Shown here: piece by piece, positions 16,625 through 25,540 of the stretch
Layout: each line of letters starts with the position of its first letter
Position numbering within the stretch: the first letter of the stretch is position 1
Assembly: GCA_019637645.1 (NCBI GenBank)
Contig: JAHBVH010000027.1
Location: forward strand, 30,469 to 94,468
From: Caldilineaceae bacterium
GTDB taxonomy: Bacteria; Chloroflexota; Anaerolineae; Caldilineales; Caldilineaceae
Direction: 5' to 3'
Length of the DNA stretch: 64,000 nucleotides
The notes under the pieces: generated by a model
The model's database searches: none
What the model was told of the DNA's origin: nothing
Seen by the model: only the letters and a program-made list of their open reading frames with translations
Program-made: the position numbers and the translations under genes

Positions 16625-19081
16625 ATGACAATAGCATTTCTTGGAACCCTATTACTCTTCTTCTTGATCATTCTGCCCATCGGCGCCTTTTTTCTCTACC
16701 TCTATTGGTGGTCGATTCAGCGTAGCAACCCCCAACAAACGGGGACGTTGACCCTTGCCTGCCTCACCGAAGCCGTGGAAGTGCTGCGCGACAAACATGG
16801 CGTACCGCATCTCTACGCCCAGAATCGGGCCGATCTCTTTCGCGCGCAGGGCTTTGTCCATGCCCAGGATCGCCTCTGGCAGATGGAGCAAAATCGGCGC
16901 ATTGCACAGGGGCGCTTGGCCGCAGTCTATGGCGAAGCCGCGCTAGATGCCGACCGCTTTAGCCGGATCATCGGTTTCTGGCGTGCCGCAGAAGCCGAAC
17001 TTCCTCAGCTCGATGCCGAAACCCACCAAGTTTTGACTTGGTATGCCGAAGGAGTCAATGGCTATATCGAACAACGGCCACGCCGATTGGGGGGGGAATT
17101 TAACCTCCTACGCGTCCACCCCGCGCCCTGGACACCGCTCGACAGCCTCGGCTACGGCAAAGTGATGGGCTGGGGACTGAGCCTTAACTGGGAGAGCGAA
17201 TTAACCCGGCTCCAGCTCCTTGAACAGCTCGATCCTTTCGTGGCTGCTGAACTAGAGCCAAGCTATCCAGAGAAAAACCCGATTATCGCGGAGGGGGTTG
17301 GCGACGCTACAGCCATGCGGTTACAACACACCGCGGGTCTATTGCTCAATCAATATGAAGAACTCAAGCAATGGCTGGGGGTGGCGACCGAAGGCGAAGG
17401 CAGCAATGCGTGGGTACTGGCCCCGCAACATAGTCTAAATCGCCGCCCTTTGCTTTGTAACGATCCACATCTGGCCGTACAGATCCCCGGCACGTGGTAC
17501 GAGCTACACCTGAACGCGCCGGATTATGCCGTGAGCGGGGTCTCTTTACCCGGTACACCCGGCGTTGTGATCGGCCATAACGAAGAGATCGCCTGGGGCA
17601 TGACCAATGCCATGGTCGATGTACAAGATCTCTATTGGGAGCGCGCCCATCCCACCGAGAGCAGCCACTTTGCCTATGGCGACAGTTGGGAAAGCGCCAC
17701 CGTGCGCGAAGAGACCATCGAAGTGCGCCGCCGTGCGCCCCATGTCGAGCGGGTAGTTATCACCCGGCATGGGCCGCTGATCAGCAACTTGGTCCAATCC
17801 CCCGAAGGCAAGCGCAACGACAGGATCGCCCCCTTGGCGCTACGCTGGTCTGGTCATGAACCGGGCCAACTCGTGCGGTCGATTTTGCGCTTGAACCAAG
17901 CCACCAATTGGGAAGAATTTAGCGCGGCGCTGACCGACTGGTCAACCCCAGTTCAGAATGTCGTCTTTGCCGACAGCCGCGGCAACATCGGCTATCGTTT
18001 AGCTGGCAAGGCACCGCTTCGGGCCAAAAATCTGGGGCTGCTGCCCGCCCCTGGTTGGCTGACCGATCACGAATGGCAAGGTTACATCCCCGCAGCGGAG
18101 CTACCCCACCTCTACAACCCCGAATCGGGCAAGATTGTGACAGCCAATCACAAGCTGGTCGGCGACGACTATCCCTATTTCCTGGGGGTTGAATTTGACG
18201 CCGGCTGGCGCGCGGCACGGTTGGAAGAGATGCTGAAACGCAAAGATCGCTATACTATCCGCGATATGGAGGAGATGCAATTAGACACCCACAGCAAGTT
18301 GGCCGAAGCCTTTACTCCTTGGTTTACGCTGATCAACAGTGATGATCCCTGGGAAAAGACAGCTCTGCAAGCGTTGCGCAAATGGAACTTTCGCATGGAC
18401 GCCGACAATTTTGCAGCCACTGTCTATCATCATTTCCTGCTCTCTTTGCTGGATATGGTCTTTGGCGACAAGCTGGGCACGGCCAAACGCGGCTACCTGG
18501 GCATGAGCAGCACACCGCTTTTTCTGGTTCACGGTTTTCTGGGACGCGCCGAAACGCGCTTATTAGAATTGCTGCAAGAATATGATCACTCCTTCTGGTA
18601 CACCGAGGTGGCGACGGGGCGCCAACGGGATCGCGAGACCTTGCTGCAAGAAGCACTCCGCGCGGCGGTACGGCAGATCCGTACCCAGCTAGGCGATAGC
18701 ACGCGGACTTGGGACTGGGGGCGCGTCCATCAGGTGCGCTATGTCCACCCATTAGGCAGCGCCCGACTGCTGAAAAACACCTTTCAGCGCGGCCCGATTC
18801 CCGTCGGCGGGGACGGCACAACACCGAATGTCACGCGCCACGCACCCCAATTGCCTTTAGGTTTGATCCAGGTCGCAGCCAGTTATCGGCAGATCTACGA
18901 GGTGGGCGTTTGGGATCGTGCCCAAACCATTACCAATAGTGGTCAATCCGGTCATCCACTGCACCCCAATTATGATGACCAGATTATGCTCTGGCGGGAA
19001 GGGGCCTATCATAAAATGCCCTGGAGTCGCGCCGCCGTCCAAGGGATTACAGAGCAGCAGTTACTACTCAAGCCCGCCTGA
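16625..19081 (+). CDS. Penicillin acylase family protein (Ntn-hydrolase)
   Basis: An 818-residue member of the family that includes penicillin G acylase, cephalosporin acylase and quorum-signal acylases. A hydrophobic N-terminal anchor (residues 4-28) is followed by the alpha-chain region (DKHGVPHLYAQNRADLFRAQ), and the Ser nucleophile that begins the beta chain after self-cleavage is S260 in GEGSNAWVLAP. RPLLCNDPHLAVQIPGTWY and a C-terminal TNSGQSGHPLHPNYDDQ, both family hallmarks, are present. It would cleave an amide side chain outside the cytoplasmic membrane. No neighbour suggests the substrate. Confidence 0.93.
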   Translation: MTIAFLGTLLLFFLIILPIGAFFLYLYWWSIQRSNPQQTGTLTLACLTEAVEVLRDKHGVPHLYAQNRADLFRAQGFVHAQDRLWQMEQNRRIAQGRLAAVYGEAALDADRFSRIIGFWRAAEAELPQLDAETHQVLTWYAEGVNGYIEQRPRRLGGEFNLLRVHPAPWTPLDSLGYGKVMGWGLSLNWESELTRLQLLEQLDPFVAAELEPSYPEKNPIIAEGVGDATAMRLQHTAGLLLNQYEELKQWLGVATEGEGSNAWVLAPQHSLNRRPLLCNDPHLAVQIPGTWYELHLNAPDYAVSGVSLPGTPGVVIGHNEEIAWGMTNAMVDVQDLYWERAHPTESSHFAYGDSWESATVREETIEVRRRAPHVERVVITRHGPLISNLVQSPEGKRNDRIAPLALRWSGHEPGQLVRSILRLNQATNWEEFSAALTDWSTPVQNVVFADSRGNIGYRLAGKAPLRAKNLGLLPAPGWLTDHEWQGYIPAAELPHLYNPESGKIVTANHKLVGDDYPYFLGVEFDAGWRAARLEEMLKRKDRYTIRDMEEMQLDTHSKLAEAFTPWFTLINSDDPWEKTALQALRKWNFRMDADNFAATVYHHFLLSLLDMVFGDKLGTAKRGYLGMSSTPLFLVHGFLGRAETRLLELLQEYDHSFWYTEVATGRQRDRETLLQEALRAAVRQIRTQLGDSTRTWDWGRVHQVRYVHPLGSARLLKNTFQRGPIPVGGDGTTPNVTRHAPQLPLGLIQVAASYRQIYEVGVWDRAQTITNSGQSGHPLHPNYDDQIMLWREGAYHKMPWSRAAVQGITEQQLLLKPA

Positions 19082-19171
19082 TTCAAGATCAGGGCGGGGT
19101 GACATCATGATCTGAATGCATTCGTAGTTTGTTGAAGAATGTCGTTTATTGAAGAATGATGAGGTGAAAAG

Positions 19172-19633
19172 ATGATGGAGACAACCAAACAGAACTTATC
19201 CTGGGTTACCGAGGATCTGTCACGGCTCACGGCAATGGCGAACGAACTGGAGAGCTATATTGTGGCCGGTTCAGTCTATCGAACGGTTGTGATCCCTAGC
19301 ACCAATGGGAATCGGAAAATTATCATGTCCGGCGGAGACATTCTCGCGCGCCTCCACCGTCTGCGTGTCCACCACCAGAGCCTGACACCAGTGCAGCAGG
19401 AACGCGTCGAGCAGCTCACCGGCCAGATCCAAAGTGGGATCTACGCCCTCCGCACCCGCTTCCATGATATCCTGCGCCGTGAACTCAAAGCCCGCAACGA
19501 TCAACTGGCCTGGGATGTCGAGTTGCGGCGCGCGCAGGAAGAAAAAGAAGACGAAAAGCAGAGCGCCGATCCCGCCGAAGTGCAAAACCGTGACCATATT
19601 GCCGCCATCGAAAAAGAGTTGAACAGCCCCTGA
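19172..19633 (+). CDS. Hypothetical protein, mostly helical
   Basis: A 153-residue protein I do not recognise. A GAGGTG lies at a good distance before the ATG. It is predicted to be largely helical, with a central basic region (ILARLHRLRVHHQSL) and a charged C-terminus (AQEEKEDEKQSADPAE) likely to form a coiled coil; there is no signal peptide or membrane segment. It follows the acylase gene by 90 bases and could share its transcript. An 11-bp inverted repeat closes the unit. Confidence 0.7.
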   Translation: MMETTKQNLSWVTEDLSRLTAMANELESYIVAGSVYRTVVIPSTNGNRKIIMSGGDILARLHRLRVHHQSLTPVQQERVEQLTGQIQSGIYALRTRFHDILRRELKARNDQLAWDVELRRAQEEKEDEKQSADPAEVQNRDHIAAIEKELNSP

Positions 19634-19646
19634 GGTAGTCATCTTG

Positions 19647-19697
19647 ATCACGAAAGGGGACGAGCTATGCACACTTTTCTTTCGCTCCTTTCGTGAT
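19647..19697 (+). terminator. Inverted repeat after the hypothetical gene
   Basis: ATCACGAAAGG (19647-19657) pairs with CCTTTCGTGAT (19687-19697), with a loop of about 29 bases that itself contains pyrimidine-rich sequence. It lies 14 bases past the stop. It probably ends or stabilises the upstream transcript and separates it from the defence island. Confidence 0.5.
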
Positions 19698-19842
19698 TCA
19701 TTTTTAGTAGCTAGCGTTGGGAAGGTAGCCCCCTTGCAGCACAACCTTGGTCGCCAATGGACAAAAATCTAACGAAGCTGTTTACGCCCAACAAAAAAAC
19801 CTTCTGATTCCTTACAAATTTTCAGAAAATATCAATAAATAG

Positions 19843-19871
19843 TTGACAGGCAAAACTCACTCCGATATAAT
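19843..19871 (+). promoter_or_regulatory. Consensus sigma-70 promoter of the defence island
   Basis: TTGACA (19843-19848), a 17-base spacer and TATAAT (19866-19871) match the full consensus at all twelve positions. The expected start site is near 19879, leaving a leader of about 90 bases before the SNF2 ATG at 19968. The strength of the match suggests constitutive expression unless a repressor acts in the leader. Confidence 0.85.
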
Positions 19872-19967
19872 CCTGTTTCACTAAGTTGATTACACTGTTC
19901 TCACGCGCTCTTCCCATTCTTTACGACCATCCACAAAGCACGAATTCGTTTCAAGCTGTATCTAAAA

Positions 19968-22844
19968 ATGCTATACACAGATTATCATGCTAGCTATATT
20001 GCTCATGAACTAACCAAGCGCTACTCCGCAGATAATCAAGAAAAGCTAGCTAGCGCATTGGTTGATGCTCAGGTTGATCTCAACCCCCATCAAGTTGAGG
20101 CAGCCCTCTTTGCTTTTCGTTCACCACTATCCAAAGGAGCGATGTTAGCAGATGAAGTCGGGCTAGGCAAGACCATTGAAGCAGGCATTGTTATCTCTCA
20201 GCGCTGGGCGGAACGTAAGCGGCGTATTTTAATCATTACACCAGCCAATCTACGCAAACAATGGCACCAAGAGCTTCAAGAAAAATTTTTTCTGCCCTGT
20301 CTCATTCTGGAAACGCAGTCTTATAACCAAGCGCGCAAGGCCAGCCAAGCGTCCCCCTTTGCTTGTGACGAAGTGGTAATTTGTTCCTATCAATTTGCAC
20401 GCAGCAAAGCGGCTGATGTTACGCGCGTTGCTTGGGATCTGGTGGTCATGGACGAAGCGCACCGGCTGCGCAATGTTTACAAAAAGTCAAATAAAATTGC
20501 GAACGAATTACGTGATATCTTAAAGAATAGACACAAACTCCTGCTCACCGCTACGCCACTCCAAAACTCACTGCTGGAATTGTACGGCTTAGTAACCTTT
20601 ATCGATGAGCATGTCTTTGGCGACCTCAAAAGTTTTCGTGAACAATTTGGTGATTTAAATAACCCACGCACCTACCAGATCCTCAAAGCCCGTCTGCGCC
20701 CAATCTGCCAGCGTACATTGCGCAGCCAAGTACTGCCTTATGTTCGCTACACTAAACGCCTTCCACTGCTCCAAAAATTTAAGCCGTCAGTTGATGAATT
20801 GACGCTCTATGATCTTGTCTCTGATTATTTGCGCAAACCACAGCTACAAGCATTGCCCACAGGACAACGCCAACTGCTCACCATCGTTTTGCGCAAATTA
20901 CTTGCTTCCTCAACCTTTGCCATTGCCGGCGCACTAGATAAGATGGTGCGCCGCTTGCGTAAACGACTGGCCGACGACGGCGTACCGATAGATCAACCAG
21001 AAATACCGCTCGACCAGGAACTAGATGCAGATTTTGAGACCTTGGATGAAATGGCCGAAGAGTGGGCGGAAGACGAAGAAGAAACGCCAGCACTGACTAC
21101 CACCGAGCGTGAAGCACTGAAAGTCGAAATTGCCGAGTTGCAAGCTTTTTACGACTTGGCGGTGCAAATTACCGAAAATGCTAAAGGCCAGGCACTGCTG
21201 AAAGCGCTTCAAACGGCCTTTGCCAAAGCAACGGCGTTAGGCGCATCACAGAAAGCATTGATCTTTACCGAATCGCGCCGCACACAAGAGTATTTGTTGC
21301 AGCTGCTCGTCACTAGCCCCTACAGTGACGGCATTGTCCTTTTTAATGGTTCCAATAGCGATGAGAAATCGAAAGCGCTTTATAGCGCCTGGCTCGCCCG
21401 CCATCAAGGCACTGATCGAGTCACTGGCTCGCGCACGGCGGACATGCGCTCTGCCTTAGTTGATTATTTTCGCGATGAAGGACAGATCATGATTGCTACG
21501 GAAGCAGGGGCCGAAGGGATCAACTTACAATTTTGCTCACTCGTAGTCAACTATGATCTGCCGTGGAACCCGCAAAGGGTTGAACAACGTATTGGCCGCT
21601 GTCATCGCTACGGTCAGAAGAATGATGTAGTTGTCGTCAATTTTCTCAACAGTGAAAACGCTGCCGACCAACGGGTCTTTGAACTGCTGGATCAGAAATT
21701 TCAGCTCTTTAATGGCGTCTTTGGGGCCAGTGATGAAGTGTTGGGCGTCATTGAATCGGGCGTCGCCTTTGAAAAGCGGATTGCTGACATCTATCAAAGC
21801 TGTCGCTCACCGGAAGAAATTAATCAATCCTTTGACAAACTCCAGGCGGAATTGAGTACCCAAATTGCCGAAGCGATGACCCAAGCCCGCCAATCCCTGC
21901 TGGAAAATTTTGACGATGAAGTCAAAGAGAAACTACGCCTACGCGCCGCCGATACGCAGGAACAATTGAATCGCTATGAACAAATGTTGATGCAATTGAC
22001 CCACTATGAGCTAAACGGCCACGCCGAGTTTCGCAGCGATGCTTCTTTCTATTTGCATCAATCGCCTCTGCCCGCTGACACAGCCCCCAGTGGTCTGTAT
22101 GAGTTACCGCGCCGTTCAGGGGAAGCACACTTATACCGCTTGGCCCATCCATTAGCACAACATTTGATTCAACAGGCCAAGACCCACTCATTGCCGCCAG
22201 TGCTCATGACATTTGATTATGCCCATGCCCCAAACAAAATCAGTGTGCTAGAGACGCTGCCCGTCAAAGCGGGCTGGCTACAACTCACTCAATTGACAGT
22301 GGATGCCCTGGCGCAGATGGAAGATCACCTCTTATGGAGTGCCGTTACCGATGATGGACAAACGTTGGAAGCAGACATTGCACGGCGTCTCTTCCAACTG
22401 CCGATGCCCACCCTTCAGCCCCTGGGCAATGTTGACGCCCAACCGGAGCGCATCGCCGCGGAAACAGAACGCCAGCAACAGATTATCTTACAGAGCATTA
22501 GCCAACGCAATGCTCAATTCTTTGAAGATGAAATTCACAAACTAGAAGTCTGGGCCGACGACCGCAAAGTAGCTCTCGACCAGGAGATTAAAGACTTTGA
22601 TCGGCGCATTCAGGAAGCGCGCCGCGCCGCCTTGTCCGCTGTCACGCTAGAACAAAAACTAGAAGCGCAGAAAACCGTCAAAGCCTTAGAAAAAGAACGC
22701 TCTGCCAAACGCCGCGCCCTCTTTGAAGCCCAGGATGAAATTGAGGCACAACGCGATGCGATTATTACTGAAACGGAAGCACGCCTGTCGCAAAATCACA
22801 CATCAACCACCCTTTTTACGGTCCGATGGAGATTCCTATCGTGA
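19968..22844 (+). CDS. SNF2-family helicase/ATPase, defence-associated
   Basis: A 958-residue superfamily 2 ATPase that should translocate on double-stranded DNA. Helicase motifs run in order: motif I GLGKT (residues 65-69), motif II DEAH (162-165), motif III LLTATPLQN, then in the second RecA domain ATEAGAEGINLQ and the NPQRVEQRIGRCHRYGQ motif VI. The last 150 residues are a charged coiled coil ending in LFTVRWRFLS. Proteins with this architecture and tail are found, to my knowledge, beside type III-like mod and res genes, often with a DUF4391 gene in between. Here the next genes are a micro-ORF and a DUF262 protein, overlapping end to start. Confidence 0.93.
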   Translation: MLYTDYHASYIAHELTKRYSADNQEKLASALVDAQVDLNPHQVEAALFAFRSPLSKGAMLADEVGLGKTIEAGIVISQRWAERKRRILIITPANLRKQWHQELQEKFFLPCLILETQSYNQARKASQASPFACDEVVICSYQFARSKAADVTRVAWDLVVMDEAHRLRNVYKKSNKIANELRDILKNRHKLLLTATPLQNSLLELYGLVTFIDEHVFGDLKSFREQFGDLNNPRTYQILKARLRPICQRTLRSQVLPYVRYTKRLPLLQKFKPSVDELTLYDLVSDYLRKPQLQALPTGQRQLLTIVLRKLLASSTFAIAGALDKMVRRLRKRLADDGVPIDQPEIPLDQELDADFETLDEMAEEWAEDEEETPALTTTEREALKVEIAELQAFYDLAVQITENAKGQALLKALQTAFAKATALGASQKALIFTESRRTQEYLLQLLVTSPYSDGIVLFNGSNSDEKSKALYSAWLARHQGTDRVTGSRTADMRSALVDYFRDEGQIMIATEAGAEGINLQFCSLVVNYDLPWNPQRVEQRIGRCHRYGQKNDVVVVNFLNSENAADQRVFELLDQKFQLFNGVFGASDEVLGVIESGVAFEKRIADIYQSCRSPEEINQSFDKLQAELSTQIAEAMTQARQSLLENFDDEVKEKLRLRAADTQEQLNRYEQMLMQLTHYELNGHAEFRSDASFYLHQSPLPADTAPSGLYELPRRSGEAHLYRLAHPLAQHLIQQAKTHSLPPVLMTFDYAHAPNKISVLETLPVKAGWLQLTQLTVDALAQMEDHLLWSAVTDDGQTLEADIARRLFQLPMPTLQPLGNVDAQPERIAAETERQQQIILQSISQRNAQFFEDEIHKLEVWADDRKVALDQEIKDFDRRIQEARRAALSAVTLEQKLEAQKTVKALEKERSAKRRALFEAQDEIEAQRDAIITETEARLSQNHTSTTLFTVRWRFLS

Positions 22845-22981
22845 ACGATTCTCCTATTTTGGGTACCCCAGACGAAACAGTTGCTAATCAAATTATTCAG
22901 CGCTTTATCGCTGCAGAGCTTTTGCCACAGCAAACTTACAATCACCCATTCATTCAGTCACCCAATCGATTTAGACCATGA
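22826..22981 (+). CDS. Micro-ORF of about 51 residues, translationally coupled on both sides
   Basis: The gap between the helicase and DUF262 genes is fully open: an ATG at 22826 (inside the helicase 3' end) or a GTG at 22841 (overlapping the helicase TGA as GTGA) reads to a TGA at 22979-22981, which overlaps the ATG of the DUF262 gene as ATGA. The peptide contains GTPDETVANQIIQRFIAAEL, with a predicted helix, and an acidic-to-basic gradient; I know no family. It could be a small subunit or the truncated head of a once longer protein. The tight overlaps argue that it is translated. Confidence 0.5.
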   Translation: MEIPIVNDSPILGTPDETVANQIIQRFIAAELLPQQTYNHPFIQSPNRFRP

Positions 22982-24795
22982 ATACAACCACAACGTTTGA
23001 CAGCACCAAAGAATCCCTTTCTGATCTGCTACGCAGCATCGCCGAGGGCAAAACACAACTACCCGATTTCCAACGAGGCTGGGTTTGGGATGATGAGCAC
23101 ATCCGTAGCTTGCTGGCAAGCGTCTCTCTTTCCTTTCCAATCGGTACCGTCATGATGCTGGCAACGGGTAACGAACAGGTACGCTTTCGCCCCCGGTTAG
23201 TCGAAGGAGTACAACTACAGACATGGGTTGAACCAGAACGTTTGATCCTAGACGGGCAACAACGTCTCACTTCACTCTTTCAGTCGCTTTGGTCTGGTCG
23301 AGCCGTGGCAACACGCGATAGCCGCAAAAAAGCACGTAACCTTTGGTACTACATTGATATCGCGAAAGCACTTGATCCGAATGGGGATCGTGATGAGGCT
23401 GTCATTTCCTTGCCGGAAGATCGGATTGTTCGCAACTTTCGTGGTGAGGTGATTGCCGACTACTCTTCACCGGAAAAAGAATATGAGGCTGGGCTTTTTC
23501 CTCTGCTCAAGCTCTTCAGTAGTTCCGATTGGCGACGCGCCTATTCCAAATATTGGAAGTATGACGACAAGCATATGGAGATGTTTGATGGCTTTGAAGA
23601 CACGATCATCAAACGCTTCGAACAGTATCAAATGCCCAAGATCACCTTAAGCGAAGCCACACCCAAAGAAGCAGTTTGTATTGTCTTTGAGAAGGTAAAC
23701 ACCGGTGGCGTTTCGTTAACGGTCTTTGAACTAATGACAGCCACCTTTGCCGCCGATGATTACAATTTGCGCGATGATTGGCAGCGCCGCAAAGAACTAC
23801 TTAGTGATCTGCCAGTTTTGGATACAGTCACCAGTGATGATCTACTCCAGGCCATTACATTGCTGGCAACCTATCAGCGCAACCGTGATAGCATCAACTA
23901 TGGGATTTCCAGAGAACGTTCACCGGGCGTTAGTTGTAAGCGCAAAGATATTCTACGCCTATCCTTGGCCGAATATTTACGCTGGGTCGATGCCATCACA
24001 GAGGGATTTAAGCGGGCCGCCAAGTTGCTCTATAGCCAAAAGATTTTTACCGCACGTGACCTCCCCTACCGTACGCAACTTGTACCACTTGCCGCGGTCT
24101 ACGCGCTATTGGGGGATCGCGCGAATACCGACAGTGTGCGCACGAAACTCATGCAATGGTACTGGTGTGGTGTCCTAGGGGAGCTTTATGGCAGCGCGAT
24201 TGAAACGCGTTTTGCCAAAGATTTGCCAGAAATCTTAGTTTGGATCGAAGGTGGCAATGAACCGGACACCATCCGCGATGCCAACTTTGTCCCGGCTCGA
24301 CTCTATACCTTGCGCACACGCAACAGTGCTGCTTATAAAGGGATCTATGCCCTACTGCTACGTGATGGTGGCCAAGATTTTCGCTCTGGTGAGCCTATTG
24401 ATGTGCAGATGTACACGGCGGACCGCATTGATATCCATCACATCTTCCCGCGCGGTTGGTGTGAAAAGCAGGGGATCGATAAACGCCGTTACGACAGCAT
24501 TATCAACAAAACGCCCTTGGCGGCGAAGACGAACCAGATGATCGGCAGCAAAGCCCCTAGCAGCTATCTGCAACAGATGCAACAGCAGGCGGGCGTCGAT
24601 CCTGGCCGCATGGATCAAATGCTCTATTCGCATGTCATCGATCCTATCCACATTCGCAACGACCACTTTGAAAACTTTTTGGTAGAACGTGAACGCGCCC
24701 TGCTCCAACGCATTGAGCGCGCCATGGGCAAGCCCATCCTCACCGATTCTGTCCTGACGGTTGACGATTTTGGCCTAGATGAAGAAGATGAATAA
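22978..24795 (+). CDS. DUF262 and HNH (GmrSD-like) nuclease
   Basis: A 605-residue protein with an N-terminal DUF262 (ParB/GmrS-like) domain: LPDFQRGWVWDDEHI near residue 27 and the signature ILDGQQRLTSLF with D92. The C-terminal part has an HNH-type core (DIHHIFPRGW, H487-H488, then NKTPLAAKTNQMIGSKAPS), as in the DUF1524-related half of single-chain GmrSD enzymes. DUF262 domains bind nucleotide and GmrSD proteins cut modified DNA. It overlaps the micro-ORF by four bases and so belongs to the helicase operon. In this cluster it stands where a DUF4391 gene is more usual, so it may give the system its effector. Confidence 0.9.
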   Translation: MNTTTTFDSTKESLSDLLRSIAEGKTQLPDFQRGWVWDDEHIRSLLASVSLSFPIGTVMMLATGNEQVRFRPRLVEGVQLQTWVEPERLILDGQQRLTSLFQSLWSGRAVATRDSRKKARNLWYYIDIAKALDPNGDRDEAVISLPEDRIVRNFRGEVIADYSSPEKEYEAGLFPLLKLFSSSDWRRAYSKYWKYDDKHMEMFDGFEDTIIKRFEQYQMPKITLSEATPKEAVCIVFEKVNTGGVSLTVFELMTATFAADDYNLRDDWQRRKELLSDLPVLDTVTSDDLLQAITLLATYQRNRDSINYGISRERSPGVSCKRKDILRLSLAEYLRWVDAITEGFKRAAKLLYSQKIFTARDLPYRTQLVPLAAVYALLGDRANTDSVRTKLMQWYWCGVLGELYGSAIETRFAKDLPEILVWIEGGNEPDTIRDANFVPARLYTLRTRNSAAYKGIYALLLRDGGQDFRSGEPIDVQMYTADRIDIHHIFPRGWCEKQGIDKRRYDSIINKTPLAAKTNQMIGSKAPSSYLQQMQQQAGVDPGRMDQMLYSHVIDPIHIRNDHFENFLVERERALLQRIERAMGKPILTDSVLTVDDFGLDEEDE

Positions 24796-25163
24796 AACGG
24801 AGCGAATCCCATGCCCAAAGCCAAACTAACGCTATGGCTCAGTCAATGCCATCAAGCAAGCCAAGCAAACTGCGGCCAATGATACGGCGAAAACCTACAT
24901 CCCTCTGCCCGCAGCGTGCGCCATCACCGGGATGGCATGAGAAAAAGCTCTTAGCCTTTTGTGAGATGCATCAAGTGCGCTATCATAAACAGCACAATCA
25001 GGTGGCTAATCCACCAGCAGGAGTTGACGACCGCCTTTCGCACCAATGGGTAACAAAGCTAATGCATTTTTGCCACAAGCTGTGGCAAAAGTTGATGGAG
25101 ACCAGTGACATCAACCTTAGGCAAGGTGGAACGGCAATAACTGGTGCATCTTGATGGAGATAA
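24796..25163 (+). other. Degenerate coding region, origin uncertain
   Basis: The ATG at 24811 gives MPKAKLTL and then loses frame. The adjacent frame continues with NAIKQAKQTAAND, and together this recalls the beginning of ribbon-helix-helix antitoxins, with a frameshift between. The rest (an open frame 24834-25154) matches nothing I know. I treat the region as decayed gene remnants. Confidence 0.3.
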
Positions 25164-25379
25164 ATTTGTCTCACCTATCGCACAAGAAAGCCAATTCCGC
25201 AGACAGTGTCTGCGGAATTGGCTTTCGAGATTGCCAAGTCTCAAGAATCCGCTAGTCGCTTCTCGCCCCCGTTCACGCTAAGCTGGTCGCGCTATATCTT
25301 TCTCATTGCGATCAAGGACGATAAAGAAGAGTTGAAACAGAAGCTAATGGACTGGACAGCGGCGCAAGCAGAGGATTAA
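25164..25379 (+). pseudogene. Fragment of a YhcG-like (DUF1016) PDDEXK nuclease N-terminal domain
   Basis: An open stretch without a start codon encodes IPQTVSAELAFEIA, then PFTLSWSRYIFLIAIKD. The pair of a Q-T-V-S-A-E repeat element and an L-S-W-S-x-Y-x-F-L segment is the signature of the DUF1016 N-terminal domain of YhcG-type nucleases. The catalytic C-terminal domain is absent; after IKD the sequence ends in an unrelated tail (KLMDWTAAQAED). An 18-bp perfect palindrome (25184-25220) lies in the fragment. It is a relic of another defence gene. Confidence 0.5.
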
Positions 25380-25388
25380 ATTCAGTCA

Positions 25389-25540
25389 ATGACTCAACGC
25401 AAACAAAAACTCGAACTCACCTGGATCGGCAAAGAGAACCGGCCACGCCGAGCATCGCGTGAAGGGGAACGATCTTTTCGCCAACCGCCTGATCTTTGGC
25501 GACAATCTGCTAGCCGTGAAGGCATTAAAGGGCAAACGCT
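25389..25540 (+). pseudogene. Truncated, frameshifted copy of the mod 5' end
   Basis: The sequence begins MTQRKQKLELTWIGKE, nearly identical to the first residues of the complete mod gene at 26840 (MTQRRQKLELTWLGKE). A deletion of some 36 bases shifts the frame; in the new frame HRVKGNDLFANRLIFGDNL then LAVKAL still matches HRVSDTDLFDNRLIFGDNL. The match stops at the fic start codon. This is a partial duplication that was broken when, or after, fic arrived. Confidence 0.85.

Noticed and set aside
19968..24795. DISARM system
   Set aside because: The SNF2 helicase could recall DrmD, but no DrmA, DrmB or DrmC (phospholipase D) protein is present.
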